This document shows positions 25,128-32,991 of a stretch of DNA of 64,000 bases, one piece after another. The notes under the pieces were generated by a model. It worked only from the letters and a program-made list of their open reading frames with translations. It was not told the origin of the DNA and did no database searches. Made by a program: the position numbers and the translations under genes. Source of the DNA: Azoarcus sp. (GTDB taxonomy: Bacteria > Pseudomonadota > Gammaproteobacteria > Burkholderiales > Rhodocyclaceae); NCBI GenBank assembly GCA_030656215.1, contig JAUSOD010000029.1:1-64000 (forward strand). The letters run 5' to 3'. Numbering within the stretch: position 1 is the stretch's first letter; the number at the start of each line of letters is the position of its first letter.

Positions 25128-26144
25128 ATGCAGGGGATATTCGTCAGTTACCGGCGGCAGGACAGCCAGAGCGCGGCAGGACGGCTGTCCGACCACCTGA
25201 AGGAACATATGCTGGGGGTGCCGATCTTTCGCGACGTGGAGACCATCGAGCCGGGCATGGACTTCGTTGAGGCCATCGAACGCGCCCTGGAATCCTGCGC
25301 CGTGCTGGTCGCCGTCATCGGGCCACGCTGGGTGTCGGTGACGGACGACGCCGGCCGTCGGCGGCTGGACAACACCAACGACTACACCCGGCTGGAGATT
25401 GCCACCGCACTGCGGCGCAACGATGTGCGGGTGATTCCGGTGCTGGTCGATGGTGCCACCATGCCGGCTGCGGAAGACCTCCCGGCCGACCTCGAGGGAC
25501 TGGCGCGGCGCAATGCGATCGAGCTTTCGGACAAGCGCTGGGAGTACGACGTTTCGCAGCTGGTCGTCACCTTGCGCAAGGTGCTGAATGTGGTCGAGCC
25601 CACCCCTGCCCCCTCGCCCACGCCAGCGCCCCCGCTTGCCTCCGGATCCGATACATCGCCCAAAGCCAGCTTCGGCGGCAACAAGAAATGGTGGGCTGCG
25701 GCGGCCGTCCTGGTGTTGGTCGTCATCGGCGCGGTAATCGAGGAGGAAGGCTCCACCTATACGCCGATGGACCTTCCACAGGACGCGCCAGGCGTGTCAG
25801 ACCAACAGGTGCCTCCCGGTTCCCCGCCCCCGGGCGCAACCAGCTCGCCGGCGGGCACCAATGTGTTGCCAGCGCTTGCGGGCCTGTGGCGCGATCCTGC
25901 GGGAGGTCAGTACGAGATCGCCCAGCAGGGCAACCAGATTGTCATCCAGGGCGTCGGTCCGGACGGATACGTGAGCGGGTCCGCGATGTTGCAGGGTCAG
26001 CGCGGCGAGGGCGCCTACACCCTGAACGGCTATCCGCTGCAGTCCAGCCTGCAGGTCTCGGGCGATGGCATGCGGATCGATGTGGGCATTCTGGACCCCG
26101 CGACAGGGCAGCGCGATTCGGCGGTATTGCTGCGGGTGCGCTGA
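25128..26144 (+). CDS. TIR-domain membrane protein
   Basis: A 338-residue protein in three parts. Residues 1-140 are a TIR domain (GIFVSYRRQDSQSAAGRLSD; VLVAVIGPRWV; Glu90 in YTRLEIATAL at the usual catalytic position). Residues 155-175 are a Pro-rich linker, followed by one membrane helix (about 186-204). After a second Pro/Ser-rich linker the C-terminal 95 residues (about 244-338: LAGLWRDPAGGQYEIAQQGNQIVIQG...) look like a small beta-rich domain outside the membrane. Bacterial TIR domains often cleave NAD or act in assembly; which applies here is unknown. It stands alone behind a GGGAGGCG ribosome binding site, divergent from ttrB. Confidence 0.75.
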   Translation: MQGIFVSYRRQDSQSAAGRLSDHLKEHMLGVPIFRDVETIEPGMDFVEAIERALESCAVLVAVIGPRWVSVTDDAGRRRLDNTNDYTRLEIATALRRNDVRVIPVLVDGATMPAAEDLPADLEGLARRNAIELSDKRWEYDVSQLVVTLRKVLNVVEPTPAPSPTPAPPLASGSDTSPKASFGGNKKWWAAAAVLVLVVIGAVIEEEGSTYTPMDLPQDAPGVSDQQVPPGSPPPGATSSPAGTNVLPALAGLWRDPAGGQYEIAQQGNQIVIQGVGPDGYVSGSAMLQGQRGEGAYTLNGYPLQSSLQVSGDGMRIDVGILDPATGQRDSAVLLRVR

Positions 26145-26221
26145 CCCGGCAGCGCGGCCATGGACACACTCCGCGGCCCAGCACTGCATTCCACGCTCGC
26201 AAGCGCACATGAACTGCGATA

Positions 26222-26400
26222 CACTCCGCGCCGTCATTGGGGAGTAGCCGCCCTCCACTGCGAGAGGGGCCTGCGTCAACAGACTTGTCCTTATGGGCAT
26301 GGTGCAGGCAGTTCGCGTTTTCCGTCCCTGGCAAGACCTTTGACTGCGTTGCCTCCGCTTGGGCCGGGGAGCGGCGCAGTCATTGGTATCCGTCCGGCCC
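26222..26400 (+). ncRNA. yybP-ykoY family Mn2+ riboswitch
   Basis: The leader between the TIR gene and the GDT1-family gene has the conserved pieces of the yybP-ykoY aptamer. TCATTGGGGAGTAGCC is at about 26234-26249, GCGTCAACAGACTTGTCC follows, and the GGCAAGACCTTTGACTGCG block comes later. A further strong stem, GACTGCG...CGCAGTC (about 26342-26381), ends just before the GTG start and could mask translation or act as the expression platform. This class senses Mn2+ and commonly precedes Mn2+ exporters such as MntP and the MneA/GDT1 family, which matches the gene behind it. Ends are approximate. Confidence 0.85.
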
Positions 26401-26411
26401 GGGAGCATCAG

Positions 26412-26987
26412 GTGGAAGCATTCCTCGTCTCGACGGGCATCGTCGCCCTCGCCGAAGTCGGCGACAAGACCCAGCTGCTGGCCTTCATTCTGGCCGCCAA
26501 GTTTCGCAAGAAGACCCCGATCATCCTCGGCATACTGGTCGCCACCCTCGCCAATCATGGATTTGCCGGTGCACTGGGAGCATGGATCACCGCCCAGGTG
26601 AGTCCAAACACCATGCGCTGGGTCCTGGGCATCTCCTTCATCGCGATGGCGGCCTGGACCCTGATTCCCGACAAGTTCGATGAGGAAGATGCCCGCTTTG
26701 CGCGCTTCGGCGTGTTCGGCACGACGCTCGTCGCTTTCTTTCTCGCCGAAATGGGCGACAAGACCCAGATTGCCACGGTGGCACTGGCGGCTCAGTACCA
26801 GGCCTTCTTCGCCGTGGTCGCCGGAACCACGCTGGGCATGATGATCGCAAACGTACCGGCGGTCGTGCTCGGCGACCGTATTGCGCATCGCATGCCCGTT
26901 CGCCTGGTGCATGGCATTGCCGCGGCGATTTTCGCGATTCTGGGGCTCGCAACCCTGCTCGGCGCGGGCGAAAGCCTCGGGTTCTGA
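26412..26987 (+). CDS. TMEM165/GDT1 (UPF0016) family Mn2+ exporter, MneA-like
   Basis: A 191-residue membrane protein with about six helices, started at GTG 26412 (VEAFLVSTGIVALAEVGDKTQLLAF). It holds the two family motifs ExGDKTQ: AEVGDKTQ near residue 15 and AEMGDKTQ near residue 115, each in one half of an internal duplication. Bacterial members export Mn2+ (MneA). The riboswitch directly upstream supports this role: surplus Mn2+ would turn the gene on. A longer in-frame reading from 26160 would run through the riboswitch and is rejected. Confidence 0.85.
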   Translation: MEAFLVSTGIVALAEVGDKTQLLAFILAAKFRKKTPIILGILVATLANHGFAGALGAWITAQVSPNTMRWVLGISFIAMAAWTLIPDKFDEEDARFARFGVFGTTLVAFFLAEMGDKTQIATVALAAQYQAFFAVVAGTTLGMMIANVPAVVLGDRIAHRMPVRLVHGIAAAIFAILGLATLLGAGESLGF

Positions 26988-27078
26988 CCCAGCCCGAACG
27001 CACCGCCCCGCAACGCCGATTTGCTCCCGGGTGGTGCGCCTGCGACAATTGCCATCTTGTTCACATTGCCGATGAATC

Positions 27079-28581
<1,503 letters not shown>

Positions 28582-28603
28582 GATTTCAGGCAGTTCGCCG
28601 AAC

Positions 28604-28645
28604 TAAAAAACCCCGCACGGCTTTTGGCTGTACGGGTTTTTTTTA
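28604..28645 (+). terminator. bidirectional rho-independent terminator
   Basis: An A-run (28605-28610), then a stem formed by CCCGCACGGCT and GGCTGTACGGG with one mismatch and two wobble pairs around a TTT loop, then eight T. It ends lysS on the plus strand. With the A-run on the other side it also suits the methyltransferase gene ending at 28721 on the minus strand. Confidence 0.85.
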
Positions 28646-28720
28646 CCTATGTGCCGGCTCGACTTGCAGCTCCATGCCCGGCACATTACTGACTTGTGGA
28701 CCGATCTGCTCGCTCCTGGC

Positions 28721-29863
28721 TCACTTCGCAGCCAGACGCCACAGCGAGGTCACTTCTGCCGCGCGGGCCGCATGCAGCGGGTCTTCCTTGTCGCCTGCCT
28801 TGGGGTGGTGCGGACGGACATCCATGCGGTGCACCACCTTCAGCCCCGCCTTCTCGAACTCCGCCAGCAGAAATTCGCGGGTGCGCAGGCCCAGGTGTTC
28901 GGCCAGGTCCGACAGGATCAGCCAACCTTCACCGCCGGGTTCCAGGTGCTCAGCCAGTCCGCCGAGAAAGCCCTTCAGCATCCGGCTGTCCGTGTCGTAG
29001 ACGGTCTGCTCCAGCGGCGATCCTGCGCGTGCCGGCAGCCACGGCGGATTGCACACGATCAGTGGCGCGCGACCGGGCGGGAACAGGTCGGCCTCGAGCA
29101 CCTCGACCTTCTTCCCGAATCCAAGCCGGGCCATATTGTCCTGCGCACAGGCAAGCGCCCGCTGCGACTGGTCGGTCGCGATCACTTTGGCAACACCCCG
29201 TCTGGCGAGCAGTGCGGCAAGCACACCGGTGCCGGTGCCGATATCGAAGGCCAGGGTCTTTGCCGGGAGTGGTGCCTTTGCCACCAGCTCGACATACTCA
29301 CCCCGTATCGGCGAATACACCCCGTAGTGCGGATAGATTCGCGCAGCCAGCGCCTCCACATCGACCCCCTTCCGGCGCCACTCATGGGCACCGATGAGCC
29401 CGAGCAGTTCGCGCAGCGAGGCGACGAACGGGCCTTGCGGCGGGCCATAGGCTTCGGTGCAGGCTTCACTGACATCCGGCGCGCGGCGCAAGGGAATCGC
29501 AAAGTCGTCGCCGAACGGAATCAGCAGCATGCCGAGTGTGCGTGCGCGCTGCGACTGGTACTGGCGATGAAGGTGAAACGCCTGAGCTGGCGCCACTTCC
29601 ACCACCGGCGCGCCCTTGCGCGGTGCCTTTTTCGGCTTGGGCACGGCACGACGTGCCATCGCCTGAAGCAGCATGCGTGCGTTCTGGAAGTCGCCCCGCC
29701 ACAGCAGCGCCGTACCTTCGCACGCCAGGCGATAGGCGGTATCCGCATTCATCGTGTCATCGGCAACCTGCACCCGTCCCGGGGGCGGCATGCCGCTCTC
29801 CGAGTGCCAGCGCGCGCTGCGTTGTTCGTCTTGTTCGACCCAGGAAAGCTGTGGATCATTCAT
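28721..29863 (-). CDS. class I SAM-dependent methyltransferase with NPPW motif
   Basis: A 380-residue protein. The C-terminal half has the SAM-binding motif DIGTGTGVLAALLARRG (about residues 190-206), an acidic motif II in IATDQSQRAL, and the catalytic NPPW in IVCNPPWLPAR. NPPW/NPPY enzymes methylate nitrogen in glutamine side chains (PrmC/HemK), rRNA guanine or DNA adenine. The N-terminal 170 residues carry no domain I recognise, so the substrate is open. The ATG at 29863 is preferred because the upstream extension lacks coding character. It has no operon partner. Confidence 0.8.
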   Translation of the reverse strand: MNDPQLSWVEQDEQRSARWHSESGMPPPGRVQVADDTMNADTAYRLACEGTALLWRGDFQNARMLLQAMARRAVPKPKKAPRKGAPVVEVAPAQAFHLHRQYQSQRARTLGMLLIPFGDDFAIPLRRAPDVSEACTEAYGPPQGPFVASLRELLGLIGAHEWRRKGVDVEALAARIYPHYGVYSPIRGEYVELVAKAPLPAKTLAFDIGTGTGVLAALLARRGVAKVIATDQSQRALACAQDNMARLGFGKKVEVLEADLFPPGRAPLIVCNPPWLPARAGSPLEQTVYDTDSRMLKGFLGGLAEHLEPGGEGWLILSDLAEHLGLRTREFLLAEFEKAGLKVVHRMDVRPHHPKAGDKEDPLHAARAAEVTSLWRLAAK

Positions 29864-29947
29864 TGCAGGAAACTCCGTAATGGTAAGGTCCGTGGGCACC
29901 TGTGCACTGCGCACGGACGGCAAGGATCATTCAGTAAACAGTACATA

Positions 29948-29979
29948 CTCAACTGTTGGCCTTTGAACTGCCAGTTGAG
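29948..29979. repeat. inverted repeat downstream of the LysR gene
   Basis: CTCAACTG (29948-29955) and CAGTTGAG (29972-29979) form a perfect eight-base inverted repeat with a 16-base spacer. It lies 44 bases beyond the LysR stop and 85 bases before the methyltransferase start, both on the minus strand. There is no T-run, so its job is uncertain. Confidence 0.3.
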
Positions 29980-30022
29980 GCAAAGCATCTTCGCGCGCAA
30001 GCCCGAGACCGACGCATACCAC

Positions 30023-30949
30023 TCAGGCCACCAGAGGCAGGTCAATCTCGTGACTCCTGCTCACCCCCGCGGTCAGCGCGCGGCAATCATCGAGAAAAGT
30101 CCGTATCGCCGAAGTATGGTACTTGCCGCGCCGCCACACGAACTGAAAACGTCGGCGCAGATCCAGCTCCGGCGTCTCCACCGGAACCAGGCTTCCACGC
30201 CGGAACGCATCGCGCAGCGCAAGACGCGAGATGCAGCCGATGCCCAGGCCGCTCTCCACTGCGCGCTTGATCGCCTCGGTGTGTTCGAGCTCGAGTCGAA
30301 CCTGCAGGCTGCCGCTGAAGTGGCGCAGCGCCTGCTCCAGGGTTTCGCGGGTTCCCGAACCGCGCTCGCGCAGGATCATGGGCTCGCCGGCAATCTCCAC
30401 AAGGCTGGCCGCGCGGGCGCCGGCGAGACGGTGAGTCGGTGCGCAGAAAAACACCAGCTCGTCATCCACCCAGGGCTCCACCTCGATCTCGCCATCAAAC
30501 ACCTGCCCCTCGATCAGCCCGAAATCGATCTCGTGGTGCAATACCTGCGCCACCACGCTGGCCGTGTTGTGCACCTGCAACTGCACCCTGCTCTCGGGAT
30601 GGCGCTGCAGGAATCCGGCGACGATCAGCGGCAGCAGATAGTTGCCGATGGTCAGCGTCGCCCCCACCCGGAGACTGCCCAGGCCGCGCTCGCCGCGCAA
30701 CAGCGCTTCGACCTCCTCGGCCCGATCTAGCAGTTCCACCGCGCGCGGCAGCAGCAAGCGACCCTGTTCATTAAGGTGCAGACGGCGACCGTGACGGTCG
30801 AACAATTGGTGATCGAACTGGTGCTCGAGTTCGGCCAATGCCGCACTGGTGGCCGATTGCGACAGGCTGAGCGCCTCGGCGGCGCGCGAGACATTCTCGC
30901 TACGGGCGATCGCGACGAACACTTCGATCTGCCGAAGGGTGTACTTCAT
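30023..30949 (-). CDS. LysR-family regulator, FinR-like
   Basis: A 308-residue LysR-type regulator: an N-terminal helix-turn-helix (about residues 4-62: LRQIEVFVAIARSENVSRAAEALSLSQSATSAALAELEHQFDHQLFDRHGRRLHLNEQG) and a substrate-binding domain (about 90-295). It is divergent from fpr across a 98-base region holding a 14-base inverted repeat, the classic LysR arrangement. In Pseudomonas FinR controls fpr in this same arrangement, so redox stress is a likely signal. ATG 30949 is chosen; a GTG at 30955 would add two residues. Confidence 0.82.
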   Translation of the reverse strand: MKYTLRQIEVFVAIARSENVSRAAEALSLSQSATSAALAELEHQFDHQLFDRHGRRLHLNEQGRLLLPRAVELLDRAEEVEALLRGERGLGSLRVGATLTIGNYLLPLIVAGFLQRHPESRVQLQVHNTASVVAQVLHHEIDFGLIEGQVFDGEIEVEPWVDDELVFFCAPTHRLAGARAASLVEIAGEPMILRERGSGTRETLEQALRHFSGSLQVRLELEHTEAIKRAVESGLGIGCISRLALRDAFRRGSLVPVETPELDLRRRFQFVWRRGKYHTSAIRTFLDDCRALTAGVSRSHEIDLPLVA

Positions 30950-30965
30950 ATTCACTAAACAGGTA

Positions 30966-31001
30966 AGGCTTAACTAAATTATCCACCATTTAGCTAAGCC
31001 T
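30966..31001. promoter_or_regulatory. LysR-type operator between the FinR-like gene and fpr
   Basis: AGGCTTAACTAAAT at 30966-30979 and ATTTAGCTAAGCCT at 30988-31001 form a 14-base inverted repeat with one mismatch and an eight-base spacer. It sits midway between the divergent starts. The size and AT-rich arms fit a LysR-family binding site controlling both genes. Confidence 0.65.
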
Positions 31002-31047
31002 GCCTCGATAAACTGCAGCCATCGATTATCAACCGGGCAGATCCACC

Positions 31048-31824
31048 ATGAGCAACCTGCTTCAGGAACGCATTATCAGCGTCCGCCACTGGAACGACTC
31101 GCTGTTCAGTTTCCGCACCACGCGCGATCCGGGCCTGCGCTTCGAGAACGGGCAGTTCGTGATGATTGGGCTCGAAGTCAACGGCAAGCCGCTGACCCGC
31201 GCCTACAGCATCGCCAGCCCGAACTACGAGGAACACCTCGAGTTCTTCAGCATCAAGGTGCCCGACGGCCCGCTCACCTCGCGTCTGCAGCACCTGCGCG
31301 AGGGCGACCCGATCGTGATCAGCAAGAAGCCCACCGGCACGCTGGTGCAACACGACCTCAAGCCGGGCAAGAACCTTTACCTGCTGTCCACCGGAACCGG
31401 CCTGGCGCCTTTCATCAGCGTTATCCAGGATCCCGACACCTACGAGCGCTTCGAGCATGTGGTGCTGATCCATGGGGTGCGTCATGTCTCGGAGTTGGCC
31501 TACGCCGATTTCATCGAGAACGAGTTGCCCGCCAACCCTTACTTTGGTGAGGCGGTGCGCGAGAAGCTGATCTACTACCCCACAGTCACCCGCGAGCCGT
31601 TCCGCAACACCGGTCGCCTTACCGACCTCATCGAGTCGGGCAAGCTGTTTGCCGACATCGGCCTGCCGACACTGAATCCGGCCCACGACCGGGTGATGAT
31701 CTGCGGCAGTCCGGCGATGCTCGACGATTGCTGCACGATGCTCGACCAGCGCGGCTTCCACATCTCGAAGCGGATAGGCGAACCCGGCGACTACGTCATC
31801 GAGCGTGCGTTTGTGGAGAAGTGA
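31048..31824 (+). CDS. fpr: ferredoxin/flavodoxin-NADP+ reductase
   Basis: A 258-residue FAD enzyme that moves electrons between NADPH and ferredoxin or flavodoxin. The FAD-binding motif is RAYSIASPNYEEHLEFFSIKV, with the pyrophosphate region GPLTSRLQHL. The NADP site begins at STGTGLAPFISVI, and the C-terminus VIERAFVEK is typical of the bacterial Fpr group. It is divergent from the FinR-like regulator and starts 46 bases from the shared operator. Confidence 0.92.
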   Translation: MSNLLQERIISVRHWNDSLFSFRTTRDPGLRFENGQFVMIGLEVNGKPLTRAYSIASPNYEEHLEFFSIKVPDGPLTSRLQHLREGDPIVISKKPTGTLVQHDLKPGKNLYLLSTGTGLAPFISVIQDPDTYERFEHVVLIHGVRHVSELAYADFIENELPANPYFGEAVREKLIYYPTVTREPFRNTGRLTDLIESGKLFADIGLPTLNPAHDRVMICGSPAMLDDCCTMLDQRGFHISKRIGEPGDYVIERAFVEK

Positions 31825-31909
31825 TCCGGCGCACGCCGAAAAAAATCGCATATGGCGTAGTTGATTGCAATATTTGCATTATGCATACCGTGCCCGGCAT
31901 CCCACTTCT

Positions 31910-31923
31910 TTGATCCAGGTCAA
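31910..31923 (+). promoter_or_regulatory. FNR/ANR-type box upstream of cytochrome c peroxidase
   Basis: TTGATCCAGGTCAA fits TTGAT-N4-(A/G)TCAA in all fixed bases. It ends 33 bases before the GTG start at 31957. That is close for an activator site at -41, so either the leader is very short or the true start codon lies further downstream. Cytochrome c peroxidase genes are well-known FNR/ANR targets. Confidence 0.7.
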
Positions 31924-31956
31924 GCTCCGTTCAAAAAGCATCGATAGAATGCCGGC

Positions 31957-32991
31957 GTGATCACCAGCCTGCCCAATCTTGCCATCGCGACTTTGCTGTC
32001 GACCTTTGCCGCCACCCTGGTGTTCCTGACCTGGCGGGATCCACCGGCTGCGCCCCTCGCGCAGCCGGCTGCAATCTCGATTGCCGATGCGGTGCGACGC
32101 CAGGAACCGATCTCGCCACTCCCTCGCGACGTCGGAAATATCGATCCGGGACGTGCTGCGCTGGGCGAAGAGCTTTTTCACGAACGCCTCCTGTCCCGCG
32201 ACAGCACGATTTCGTGCGCGAGTTGCCACCAGCTCGACACGGGTGGAAGCGACCGACTGCCTCGTTCACCGGGTGTCGGCGGCGCCGCGGGCGTGATCAA
32301 CACACCGACCGTGTTCAATAGCCGCTACAACTTCGTGCAGTTCTGGGATGGTCGCGTCAGCAGCCTCGAAGATCAGGTTGCCGGCCCGCTGCACAACCCG
32401 ATCGAGATGGCGTCGAGCTGGGAAGAGGTGATCGCGCGCCTGTCTGCCCACGAAGGCTATCGTGTGGCCTTTGCCGAGCACTATCCGGAAGGGATCACCG
32501 CAGCCTCGATCTCCGACGCCATTGCGAGCTTCGAGCGCACGCTGGTGACGCCCGACGCCCGCTTCGATCGCTACCTGCGCGGGGACGCAACCGCCCTGAC
32601 GGTCGAGGAACAGGAAGGTTATGCCCGGTTCAAGAACCTCGGCTGCGCCAGCTGTCACCAGGGTATCAACGTGGGCGGCAACCTGTTCCAGCGCTTCGGG
32701 GTAGTCGGCGACTATTTTGCCGACCGCGGCAATCCCACCCGAGCCGATCTCGGACGCTTCAACATCACCGGACGCGAAATCGATCGCCACGTATTCAAGG
32801 TGCCGGGCCTGCGCAATGTAGCCCTCACCGCGCCCTACTTCCACGACGCCAGCGTCGACTCGCTCGACGAGGCCGTGGCATTGATGGGTCGCTATCAACT
32901 GGGTCGGTCGCTGTCCGATGAGGACCGCCGCCTGATTGTCGCCTTCCTGCACACCCTGACCGGCACCTACCGCGGCGAAACCCTCAAATGA
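31957..32991 (+). CDS. di-haem cytochrome c peroxidase
   Basis: A 344-residue periplasmic enzyme reducing hydrogen peroxide to water with electrons from cytochrome c. It has an N-terminal helix or uncleaved signal (about residues 5-25) and two haem sites: CASCH at 87-91 (peroxidatic side) and CASCH at 230-234 (electron-transfer side). The family stretch FNSRYNFVQFWDGR and a C-terminal FKVPGLRNVALTAPYFHD are present. The start is GTG 31957. The last four bases overlap the GGDEF/EAL gene (ATGA), so the two are co-translated. The FNR-type box upstream suggests expression at low oxygen. Confidence 0.93.
   Translation: MITSLPNLAIATLLSTFAATLVFLTWRDPPAAPLAQPAAISIADAVRRQEPISPLPRDVGNIDPGRAALGEELFHERLLSRDSTISCASCHQLDTGGSDRLPRSPGVGGAAGVINTPTVFNSRYNFVQFWDGRVSSLEDQVAGPLHNPIEMASSWEEVIARLSAHEGYRVAFAEHYPEGITAASISDAIASFERTLVTPDARFDRYLRGDATALTVEEQEGYARFKNLGCASCHQGINVGGNLFQRFGVVGDYFADRGNPTRADLGRFNITGREIDRHVFKVPGLRNVALTAPYFHDASVDSLDEAVALMGRYQLGRSLSDEDRRLIVAFLHTLTGTYRGETLK

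Noticed and set aside
26160-26411. An upstream extension of the GDT1-family gene to a start at 26160
   Set aside because: It would translate the riboswitch; the GTG at 26412 gives the normal family length of about 190 residues.
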